A DNA stretch of 64,000 nt from Porites lobata (Eukaryota; Cnidaria; Anthozoa; Scleractinia; Poritidae). Positions 46,601-58,600 of this stretch are shown here, piece after piece; the stretch's first letter is position 1, and each line of letters begins with the position of its first letter. The notes under the pieces were generated by a model. It saw only the letters and a list, made by a program, of their open reading frames with translations, did no database searches and had not been told where the DNA came from. Position numbers and translations under genes: made by a program. The stretch is from positions 10,001 through 74,000 of the forward strand of contig CALNXK010000585.1 in NCBI GenBank assembly GCA_942486035.1. Reading direction: 5' to 3'.

Positions 46601-49600
46601 CACCACCTGTCAAGGGAAAATGTTTGTGAAATGGATCTGATACTGGCAAGGGTAGGTCTGTTAGAACTCACTGATGATCAGATCAAGAATATGACGGTTT
46701 GTCCAGTCCATCGTTACACTTTGGAAAAATACTGGCAAGCTCCAAAGACCTGCCAGTATCCAAAACATCACGGGAAGAAAATGGCAATAGCCGGAACACA
46801 TGTTATTAATTTCAAGACTGCAAGGGAAATAAAAAATATCTTTGAAGAAGCCGTTCCCGTTGGCTCGCGTAAGTACTATCAGACTAGCAACTATAACTGT
46901 TTTATGCTTTCATTTTATAATTAACATATCAGAATTAAAGGGTTTTGTCTTCCTTAACATTTCAACTAAATACTTTCGTTCGTAATTACTTAAAAGCGAG
47001 CTGTAGACTGAGGGGAAGTCCCATTCTATATATTTTCTGAACGATAAACGATCGATCCCGTATTTGATAGTATTTTGGAGCCAGAAAATCATTTCCAAAA
47101 AAATAACATATCAAATGATCATAATTTGGTTTTTGTAGTTCATTACAGCAATAGTTCTTTGCTGTGCATCATCCATAAATTCGGTTGCTAATTTATAGCC
47201 TATATAACATAATTTCCAAGATGGGATATAAACATATAGCTTCTATTATCAACTTAGTAGTAAATTCAGTATTTTTTTAACAAGTCTTTCCAGGTTGGAA
47301 AACTTTTTTTGTTTCTTTTTGTTACTATAGCTATTTGCACAACGTGCAGAAAGAAACACAGTGAAGAAGTAGATCGGAAATCAGACTGGCTATACCCTGA
47401 GGAAACTGAGGGAGATGTGCTCCTTCAAAGGTACTGTCGGGAGGGTAGTCGTTTGGTTGTTGTTTTATAAAAAACACACACACGGTTGTCCTGTCAGGTT
47501 ATCCTATCGCAAGGCAACTAAGTAGCAACCTTTCCATTTTTATTCTCCGCAGACCTGCTAAAGAGGCTGCTGTGGGAGCCATCGGTCGCATGGTCACTTC
47601 CACTCCATTTCCTGAAGACCAATCAACGCCAGCTTCCTGGAATCCGATAACACCATGCTGGACTCCAGGGTCAGAGGAGGCCTCTTTAACTTCACCCGTG
47701 GTAACCGATGCAGTCGGCAGGTATAACGAGGCGATGGATACAATTGCGAGTCTTGCTACACAAGAACAGGTAGAACGCGAACCTCTTAAATATCAGCTTA
47801 AAACTCCATTCCAAAACTTAAGCGATGGGGAACAGCTGAAATTTGTAAAAAAGGCTAAAGAGGACTGCTTGCACGTATGTAATGTAATTGCCCCAGGTAA
47901 CGGAGAGGAGCTCTTCGAGTCAATGATGTCTGTACAAAGAGAATTATTTGATGGCGCAGTCCCCGATGATCTTGTGGTACTCATGACTGCTTATAAGAAC
48001 GCAAAGACCAGGAATTTAAAGAAACAGATTCTGAGCCTTTACGCTCAAAGATACCCTATGACCAAACTGAAGAAAATTCACCAACCTTACGGAAGTCTCT
48101 CTACATGGGAAATAAAGCAAGCACGTTCTCATGCTAAAATGCACGGTCCTGGGACCATCCCTGAAATCAAGACGAAGCATCGCGTACGCCTTGATATGGG
48201 GAAGGTCGACCACTTTGTAGAGTTCATTAAAAGACCGTACTTTTATCAGGATGTTTCATATGGTAACAAGGTACTCACCCTAGATAATGGTGACAGAATT
48301 GAGATGCCTAACGTTGTAAGGATCCTGACCAGGTCTACAATGATTGAGCAATACTTGGAGTATTGCAAAGAGCAATGTCACGAGCCACTTAGTAGGTCTT
48401 CTCTGTTTAAAATATTGGAGGTTCGAGAAGCGTCTCAGCGTAAATCGCTCCAGGGAGTGGACAATACGGCTGCAGATGGTGCTGCGGGCTTTCAGACTAT
48501 TGAGACGCTGGTTGAAACTCTTGAGAAGGGAGGAATGGAGAAACAGTGGTGTTTACGTATTTGCCAAAACCTACGCGATGCTAAACGCTATCTCAAAACT
48601 GACTACCGTGTACACTGTCAACAGCATTACTCTACTTGTGCTGACCACTGTAGAAAGTTTGCGCTTAGTGATCCTGTTGATCCCGAGCTCCAGCATCCTT
48701 GTCCGCATCAGCATCAATCGACTTGCGAGCAATGCCAAGGGCTGAAGGATGTTCTAAAGGAAGTGAGACTAGCCACTGAAGGGTCGTCATGGAAGCCTTA
48801 CAGTTGCGAACAACGAGAAGATGTCCTTTACGACTTTGACCGTGCACAGTCAGACATCTTGCTGTGGAAAGCGCACATTGTACGCTCAATAAATCAGGAG
48901 GAGGCGAAACAAGATGCACTGAAATCAGAAGACCCACAGTCAGCCATTCTGATCATGGACTGGGCCATGAAGTTCCTCCAAATAAAATTTCGTGAGAAAC
49001 AGTCTGAATGGTTCGGCAAACGGGGGCTCAGCTGGCATATTTCCACCTTTATAACTAAGAATGTTGACTCTGGAAAAATTGAGCTGCAATCGTATGCTCA
49101 TATCTTCGACTCTTGCCAGCAAGACTGGTACGCAGTATGCTCGATCATCGAAAACACACTTGAGGTTGTAAAGAGAGAACATCCCCAGATTACCCAAGTG
49201 AACCTAAGGAGTGACGAAGCAGGCTGTTACCACAATAACTTTCTCTTAGCCGCCGTTAGAGATGCCGGAAGACGAGTAGGCATTGAAGTAGCACTGTATG
49301 ACTTTTCCGAGCCGCAGTATGGAAAAGATATCTGTGATAGAATCCTTTGTCCAATGAAATCATCCATCCGACGATATTGCAATGAAGGACACGATGTCGT
49401 TTCTGCGAAAGACATGCGTGTAGCGCTTTCAGAACGTCCTGTTCAAGGTACAACTGCCTCCGTGTGCGCAATGAATGAGACTCAAAAGACACTCGAACTA
49501 CATAAGATAGAAGGTTTCAGCAAGTATCACAATTTCAAGTTTGAAGTGAAAGGAATTAGAGCATGGAAAGCTTATGGTGTTGGACTAGGCAAGTTTATTC

Positions 49601-52600
49601 CTTACCGAGAGGTCATAACTGAACCTCAAGGTCCTACTGGTCTCATTGTGCATGAAAACTTCTTTCCTCTCAAAGAAGCTCGAGTGTATAAGAGAGAGAC
49701 AAACAGTGAAAATGAACAATGCAACGGTCTTTTCTCTTGTTCTGAGCCCGGGTGCAACATGGTTTTCAAGAAATTCAGTGAACTCGAAAATCACCTTGAT
49801 GTTGGTGAGCACAGCCAAGTTCGCGGAAACTCTGATACGGTGTATGACAAGCTCAGAAGAGACTGGGCGGAGAAATTTCGTACTGTTGATAAGGACGAAG
49901 AAATCAGAAGCGTGCCTGAAGCAGTTGTAGAGGAGCATCACGAAAAGAATAAAACTGGCCGCTTTCCCGAGTGCAGTGACTTGCAGACTGGATGGGTTCT
50001 ACACAAGCCCCGAAACGAAGCTGTGCGTTTTCCTACCGAGGTTAAACAGAACCTAACAACGAAATTTGATCTTGGAGAAAGAACTGGCATCAAGTCAGAT
50101 CCCGCAAAAGTGGCAGCAGAAGTGCGAACTGCAAGAAACCCAGACAGTTCTCGGATGTTTGAGAGGAAACATTGGCTCACAAAGGGTCAAGTACAGGGAT
50201 TTTTTTCGAGGCTAGCGGCCTCGCGAAGAAGCAAAGCACATCGGGAAGCGCTCAATGAAGACGTAGAGGCGGAACAGGAAGAGCAGGAAAGACGAGCCAC
50301 CCTGGAAGAGGTAGCCACCCACCTTGGTCCTAAGCATCCGATCTGCTATGATTCATATTGTTTATGTGACCTTTCACACGAGAAGAAACTTGAAAGATTT
50401 AGCGTTGCTATGCTCAAGGACATGTTGAAATACTTTGAAATTCCTTTTAGTTCTCGCGATAGAAAAAAAATTCTTGTAGGGAACCTATCGGAATTTCTTG
50501 AAGGCTGTGACTGTAACCAGCCACGTTAAGGCACAAACCGCTATTATAGTAACCAACAGGTTTTTCAACCTCGAGTTCAAGAAGATCGTGGAGGCAGTTA
50601 TTTTTCAAACACTTGAAAAGACGTTTTAAGACCTTTATACTTTTTGAAATTCCTTTTAGTTCTCGCGATAGAAAAAAATTCTTGTAGCGAACCTATCCGA
50701 ATTTCTTGAAGGCTGTGACTGTAACCAGCCGCATTAAGGCACAAACCGCTATTTAATATAGTAACCAACAGGGTTTTTCGACCTCGAGTTCAAAAAGATC
50801 GTGGAGGCAGTTATTTTTCGAAAACTTGAAAAGACGTTTTAAGACCTTTATACTTTTTGAAAAGTCGAATTAGAAAAGAACATGTTTTTTTGTCAACCGT
50901 ACTAAAAAGGTACATACGCGTGACAAGCTAAAAGACTGACATTCACGCGTAGCCAGCGTGACGGGAAATTAACACTGTTCAGATGATTTGAATTTCGGCT
51001 GTAATGTACTGGGTGTTTTTAATAAAATGTGTAATTCTTTTAAACAGGACTCACTTTCGTCAAGTAATTATATGCTTAACCTGAATGAAAAGCTTTTTCT
51101 TTTTTTGTTGATCAGGAAAACCTACGACCAATTTAATTGAATGAAATTTTGTAAACGGCTTTTAGAAGTAAACTTAGACGACTGACAACTTACCCCGGAA
51201 TCGATAATTTCGACTATTAAACTTCGCAATTCCTAGTTTCGTGTGGCATTTGGTAAGTTGTTGGCTGTTCACAGTTTATCTCGAACAATAAAGGCCACTT
51301 TTAAATACATTTGCTCTCTCGGTTTGATTTTCAGTGGGAAAATTCGGAATCACCAAAATGCGTAAATTACGTCATACGCACAATTACAGTAAAATATTAC
51401 CCAACTTTATCGAACTCTTGTGCTTCGGAATCAACAGTGCCCAAAAATGTTTTTCTTGATTTCGATACACTAGCCCTATTACTGAACAGGGAGGGTGACC
51501 AAGACTCCAGATAACGTCAGACTTTTGAAAAAAGCTTATTTTAAAACTAGGATAACCGCGCATTTTTTTCAAGGACGCTTTACGTGATATTTTCAAAACA
51601 TCAAAACTCGTTTTTTTAAAGTCAGAATTTAAATATTTTGCCTTTTTTGAATAAAGGAAGCATGAATTAAAATCACACTTTTGTTTTATGCTATTTGGAT
51701 AAATGCGAAATTTTTGCGAGTTTTGAACAACACGCTTAAATTTGACCTTCAAAAAGACGATCATGACAGCTTTGGACCGTCCAGGCAAATCGCCGCCCAA
51801 ATTTTTTTTAAAAAGCACTATGAGCCAAACAAATTCGATATTTGTTAATGGAATGGGCTAATTATGTTGCAGAAAAAAAATGAAGGAATTCTGTTTTCCG
51901 CGGAAATTCGAGTGGTCGGTTCTTACACGGACCGCCTCTTAAAGTGCAACTAACCCCTCAATTTTTTTTTCGCTGAACGAAATCTTCTTATCATCCTGCT
52001 TACTTGTGCGAAAAAATTTTGGTCATAGCGTTTTTCCTTATTTTTTTATAATTTTTCAAAGTTTCAAATTTACAAATTTACCGATCTCTGTGGAGAATGG
52101 GTCCGAGTGTTATTGTGACGTCATTGAAACGAGCTCGACCTTCGCGAGCAACACGGACTCCTCTTGAAATCTTCTTCTGGAATCATGCACGACGCCTGTG
52201 TTGTTTTCGGTTGTAGCAGAACAGCCGATCCCCAAAGAGGTATCGGGCTTCATAGAATTCCTATCTTTGATGACTCACGCGAGGAAAGCATTAAAAGAGG
52301 ACGGAAATGGGTGAACTTTGTCCAGCAGAGGAGAGCTAAATAGGAGCCAACCATTTTTACAGCGTGCGCGCTGAAAAACAATCGAACTTTTGATCTAGTG
52401 ATCAACGATCAGGAGCCCATCATTTTCAAGGCGAGTTTTCGCGGACTTAGTTTTAAAGGGAACAAGGTCATCGGCTAAATCAAAGCAGAAGATGGACCAG
52501 TCTTTACGATAAGGTACGATATTTATCTGTACGTAGTAAGCTAAGATTTCCGGGCAGCCATATTCAGATGATAGCATATTCTTATGTTGGAATGTCTTGC

Positions 52601-55600
52601 TGGTAAGAATAATCTCCCGCTCTGCTGATTTTGCTAAACAAAGAACTTAATAGGTTTCTTTTGTTTCCTATTTTAACAAAAAAAAGGCCAACGCATTTTT
52701 TGCATACATTTTTTCTTGCAAAATAAGCTAAAACTGGCAAAAAAAATGCAGGGCAAGGTTTTTCTGTTGAATCAGAGGCCACGTAGAAAAATTTTTAGCT
52801 GATTTGGAAGAAAAAAACATCCAGAACGTTTGTTCACAAAGTGTTATTCCAATCCCGTCATTATTGAATGATATTACGTTTTTGTAGTTTAGTCTGTATA
52901 ACCTCTTTATTGAAAATATTGTCTGTTTTTATTTTCAGGCATATTCTTGCAGCAGTTCATTTCAATTTCAATTTCAACCTGCACAGGGATTGCACTGGTA
53001 TCACAGAGATCAGGGTTGGAATCCCTGTAAGCCTGAATTTTTTCAGGCTTTCTTTCCACAACTGCATAAGTTGTGTATTTGACTGTAGTGATCTTTTCTG
53101 TTTATAATATATTATGTAGATTATTTTCTATAAAAATTGGAGAAAGGAATGAATTTTGTGGAAAAAGGAGTAAAGATTTTCATCGTCACAACCCTTTCTA
53201 TCACCTTTAGAGGAGCTGCGGAATTGTACTGTATTCAATTTACTTTTTTTCCTACTTCCTGATGAACCAGTTGCAAGCACGAGTTCAAATACAAGAAAAA
53301 GGGAAAAAAAAACAGAAAACTCCCAGAGATGGCCCCAAGAAAGCTCGCTATTGCTCTGCATGCAAAAATCCCATGAAAGGACACAAGAATATTGAAGACT
53401 GTCCAAAGAATAAGAAATAGGGCTAGAAGTTTAAAAGCCATAGTGAATATTGTCTCTGTTGAGCTTCCGTAGGGAACTATTCTTGTACAAGTTTTGAGTT
53501 ATACTACGCATATACATGTGTGTATTGTGATTGAATTGTGGTCTATGTATATACAGACAAAACTGGTCAGCTATATCTATCCTTTTGCAATTGAAATCAG
53601 AATTCTCATACAAATTATGCATAGCCTTAGGTTAAAAGGTTAAAGGCATGTTTATAGTGGAAGGTGCACTTAGCTAGTCAGCTAATTTACAGGCACTCCA
53701 CTCAAATATTTAGAAACAAATAATTCAAATACAACATAACAGGATTAAAAACCCAACTGGCAGAAGGCAACCAGTTGGCTATTTACAAGCGTGGCCGAGA
53801 ATTTGAACTCGGGACGACCGAGCACAAATCCAGCAAGTGGCCAGAGCGGGACTCGAACCCGGGACCGCCGGATTGCGAGTCCGACGCGCTGACCACTCGG
53901 CCACGCTGCCTCTTTGGAGGTTGGTTGGCAATAATAACTCTTTAAGGAAGCTTACCAGCAATATTAAAGAAAAGTCAAAGGATTTTGGTGGGAAATAAAT
54001 TGAAACCAATCAGTCAGCGGGCTGTGTGTATACCGTAAATCCTCTATTAAGCCGCCCCTCTAATAAGCCCCCCCTTTTCAGAGGAGGAAAGCTAATAAGC
54101 CCCCCTCTCTATTAAGCCCCCCCTCAAAAGTGCTTGAAAAAAATAAGCCCCCCAGGGGGGGCTTAATAGAGGATTTACGGTAGTTGTGTCTAGCACTAGG
54201 GGATTTGAGGACCTGACCTTCTCTTATCAGTGACACATCTCCTGATCTCTCTTTCTCTCGTAACAAGGGGCTATAGGAGATTGCTCTTTTTCATAATGGA
54301 GAGGAAAAAAGTTTTGTGCTAGCAGTGGCCTCTTTTGGCGGGCAAAAATAAATTTTCATTGCATAATGACTTTTTATTATTTACAACGAACACCCCTGGG
54401 GTGGTACTCAACAAATTTTTATGTGGGGAGGTTCCACCCCGAGGTCCAACCCCTTACCCTTTTATATGCCATTTTTCACGTATACCTTCAATTCTATTGA
54501 CATTTGGTACCCCTTTCACATACCTTGTTTAGAACTTTGCATCTCTTTTGACCGCTTTAAATGAACTGTCTTTTAAATTGGAATCAATCACACAAATAGA
54601 ACGTTTTCTTGACTTTATAAAGCTATAAAATTCATTTGTGGGCCCTACTAGCCATTTCACAGACCCAAATGATAGATTTCCCTACCCTTTCATATACTTC
54701 AACGAGTAAAATCCCTACCCTTTCATATACTGAAGCCAGAAAAAGATACCCCTTTTAGGCAGAGCCTTCCTTTATAGGCCATTATGGTGAGTACCCCCCG
54801 GGCGAAAACCCCACCTGTTGATTTATCACTAGTTCTTTTTTATTACATGCTTATTGAAATGTGTAAAATTGTATATCAAAGGAAAAAAAAATAGTGGTAA
54901 AAGCTACAGTTCAAAATAAATCTACTGTTTACGTCAACAAAAGATGAAGTAAAACAGACAGTTAAACAGATGATCAACAATTTAATAACAGAATAATTTA
55001 CAAGGGAAAAGGCCTAAAAAGTTTACTTAATCATCTGAAGTCGTCGAGTTCGAATCCAGTGTAGGTTTCATCTCTGCCGACAGGAAATTGTTTTCTTATT
55101 GCCGTGTAAGCACACGCAGGAAGAGGAATTCGCTTGTAGACAAGCCTGGAAAACTCCCTGTAGGCAATGCTACGCAAGTAACTGTAAAAAAAAAAGACAA
55201 TAAGAAAAGTATTTAATTTCGGCTGGACGATGTATTAAAGAATTTGTATGTTTTCAAATCGAGTGTGTACCATATCGATCGTATTTGACTCCAATGCGGT
55301 CTGGGCGATCGTTTCCTATCAAAATTGCCGTTTTCTTATCTCCTGTTTCGGGTAAGCTAACGTCACAAAGATGAGGCCAACGCTTAATATCCTCGTTTGT
55401 GGCCATTTGTCGTGCTGAAACGGGAAGATTGCTTGTAGTCAAGACGTTTTCCAGTCGGAACTTTGCATCTCCTTCTAACGATTCAATTTCTAACTGGACT
55501 TCATGACCATGTCTTCGCTCCCCGTCCGCACAGTTGGTGGTGGTCATAGTATAGCTGATTGGCTTCATATCCGTTACACCTATTTCACGCGTCAAACTAT

Positions 55601-58600
55601 CTAGACAGATCGAGGCGTCTGAACCGCTGTCTAGGAAAGCGTGTGTTAAGATCTCTCTGGTACCTCCCGGACATCTAATCTTGACTGGAACTACCTTAAA
55701 GCATACTCTGGGTCTGCCCGCTTCGAGCGCAGCAACCGTCACCAGATCCTGTTCCCTTGCACTTGCCATCGAAGGGCTGCTATCCTTCGTGTTGGGCGCT
55801 TGCACATTGCTACTGTTCGCTGAACCTTCCACCGCATTACTGCTGGGATTTCTAGGGTTCTTTTCATCAACGCTCTCCGACGGGAAATGTAGCAGGTAGT
55901 GGTGATCCTTGCCGCAACCTGATATTCGGCAGGTGAATCCCCTATCACATTGTTTCGCAGTATGTCCTTGGTCAAGACAAAGCTTACAAAGTCCACGTTG
56001 ACGAACAGTCTTTAGACGGTCATTCAATGAGGCACTTCTGAACTTTCGGCACCTCCAAACATTGTGAGGTCCGGAACACTGAGCACACTTCCAAGGGGGC
56101 CTTGGTGATGTTTTCTGGCTTAGGCAGTTCTGGTCAGTTTGAGTCGCAAGGGTAGTAAACTTGGGAGGCGGATCCTTTATCTTGTTTGGTTCCTTTTTTT
56201 CCCGGTTACCATGGAAAGAGGACCCTAATTCTTGCCCGTATCTATTGTTTATACGATCTGCAACTCTTCGAACAAATTCAACAAAGTCCGCAACGTCCGC
56301 TCGACCTTTTCGCTTGATGAGATCTCCTGCTTCATCCACCCACTTCCTTTTCAGGCCCTCATCAGGGAGCTTTCGCATCAACGAGATTATGACATCTTCG
56401 TTGTCTAACCGACTCACGTAGTTGTGACCCATACTGGTCAGGACCCTCCTAGCATCTTCCAGTCGCCTTACAAACTCCACGAGAGTCGTCGCATCTGCTT
56501 TCCGCACTTGAATGTCTCTCAGTTTCTTCATGTGGGCTTCTACTATCATGTGAGGCTGGCCAAAGTTCTCGCTAAGAGTTCTCCAGGCTTCTGTGTACCT
56601 TTCACCCACTGTCAAATTAACACAACTCCTAATTGCTTCTTTAGCTTTGCCTGAGCACTGAGCTAAAAGGCGTGTCAGTCTTTGAGACTCATCAGACACC
56701 TGGTTCTCAATATTGTCTCTAAAGTTCGTAACGAACTCCACATACTCCAAAGGGTCTCCACTGAATTTCATCAACTCTACTTTCGGTAAGGATGGCCCTT
56801 GCTTGATTGCTTCGGCAACTGCCACCCAAGGATCAGGTTGCATGCGTGACTGCGGACTAGCTCGCTGCTCAAAAGGAGGGGCTGAATAAATGTACGTTGA
56901 TGTGGATTGCTGAGGAGTGTTGGCAGGATAGAACTCGGTTGCTGATGCATCTGAACCTACAGTTCGTGGACTACAAGACCATGTAGGCATTCCTGGTGAT
57001 TGGTGCATCGACATTGGTGATGCCGCAACAGCTGTGGATGTTGCCCTTGGCAAATTAAAACGAGGTACATGACTGATAGGCGTGCTGAACTTAGTACAAT
57101 TAATTGGAGCTTGGGTAGTTAAACTACTAGAACTCGTCTTGTGAATTGCAACTCTTCCTACGTTTGGACCAGAAGTCGTGACCGCTGACCCTGATGTTAC
57201 GTAACTCGCAGTCACCAATGATGAAAGTGAAGTTTGGGCAATATCTTGTGCTGAAGATGTTTGCATTTTTCCATTATCAACAACTGGCTGGGATTCTGAA
57301 GAGGGTGTGGCACCACCCGTAACAGGCTGTGACAAATGCCCCTTCGCAGGAGGATAATTGGTACTATGCTCTTTTAAGTAATCATTCATCCCATCCTTCG
57401 CATCATTCTCTTCGCCGCGCTCCAGCAATAAGTCAATTTCCGCCTGCTCCATCTTAGTTTTAGCACTCAACAGCTCTAATTTCCTGTTTAACTCTGCTTT
57501 ACTTCTTTCTACTTCTTCTAATTTGCGTTCTAGTTCCTGATTTTCCTTTAGGGTCTGCACTTCCAATTTAGCTTCTACTGCTACCCTTCTCTTCTCTTTA
57601 ACACTGCTTCTATTTGACACACAACTTCTCTCGCTCTTGTCAGACCCATGGCTTAATCCAGATTCAGAAGGAGGGGTACCTACTCCCTTTTTCCTCCACT
57701 GATTTGTGAGGATTTCTAACTGTAATTTCATTTCTCGTTCATTCTGATAACTGTCAATAATAAATTGTTTTTTCTCTTCATCATCTTCAAAGCTGAAGTA
57801 ATTATCATGACTGACAACAAAGTTACGAAATGCTTCTTAATACCTGTAAATCTCGGCTTCCACTCCACTTATCTGGGTGCTAGGGCTTAAAATCAATTCT
57901 TGTACACAATTTCGCCGTTTCCGCAGTTCTCCAAGATACCAGTTTCGCTGACGCTTCGCATGAACCGCTTTCTCGACTCGAACTTCCAATTCATCTATTC
58001 TTTTGTTCGGCTCCCTTAATCTAACAGGCCTGGAACTACTGCCTTGTTCTACCGGTTCCTCGCCATAGAAACCAAATTCCACGTTTCCACTTGTTAATGA
58101 TGGCCCTACTTGCTCTAATCCACCATTCTCATCACCTTGGAACGTGCGCTGAGGCGATTTCTCTGTTGGCGCCGAATCGGGAACATTTTCCTTCTGTGGA
58201 GTCACGTGAGTCGCTGCTTGCTCGTGTCCACCTTTCTTAGCACCACTTTTCGATTTCTTGCTCTTCGAATTCTTGCCAGTCATTCCGTTCCTTTAACCAC
58301 AGTACTGCTTGAAATCAATAACTTCGAATGATGTAGCGTCCACTCATAGCTACTTGAAACTGTACTTTAATCAGTTGTTCCAGGTTGTTCACTTGCTAGT
58401 TCGTTTCTAATCTGCACATAACTTGTATTCATTCCATTCACAAATTGCACGTGAAAGAGAAAGATTCGCTGAAATAACAACAACGCGACTATTACAAAGA
58501 TGATATTGACCGAATAACCGAAAATACTGCATACTTACAAGTTATTGTGCCTTCTTAATGGAAAGGAAAACTTGTCCTAACGAAACGACAGTATAACTCC

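Larger units (their letters stand above)
45213..51938 (+). mobile_element. TTAA-target DNA transposon (Sola3/Kolobok-like), near complete
   Basis: A 6.73-kb unit with terminal inverted repeats of about 600 bp starting GAGGCGGTCCGTGTAAGAAC is flanked by TTAA on both sides (45209-45212 and 51939-51942). It encodes a three-exon transposase with an apparent DDE core. TTAA duplications are made by piggyBac, Kolobok and Sola3 elements. The ends do not start with the piggyBac CCC, and no THAP domain is within the unit, so Sola3 or a divergent Kolobok are the candidates; the class is unresolved. It inserted into the pol gene of the BEL element, which fixes relative age. Confidence 0.88.
51943..55250. 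other. Composite block of coding scraps, SINE and MITEs inside the BEL element
   Basis: About 3.3 kb that belongs neither to the BEL pol gene nor to the TTAA transposon. It holds a CRE-like site, a THAP-like start, a zinc-knuckle frame, a tRNA-type SINE, two MITEs and an exon-like P2X7-tail sequence on the minus strand. Its left border coincides with the TTAA of the neighbouring transposon. Its right border is near 55250, where the BEL protease frame stops matching. I could not find matching ends, so its origin is unclear. Confidence 0.55.

Noticed and set aside
51384..51818. 144-codon minus-strand ORF and its mirror frames at 45353-45659
   Set aside because: They lie wholly inside the terminal inverted repeats of the TTAA transposon, have no domain motif and exist in both repeats, so they are chance frames.
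53850..53925. Possible functional tRNA gene (anticodon-like CGC)
   Set aside because: The A- and B-boxes are good, but the acceptor stem does not pair and a second tRNA-like unit follows directly, as in SINEs.
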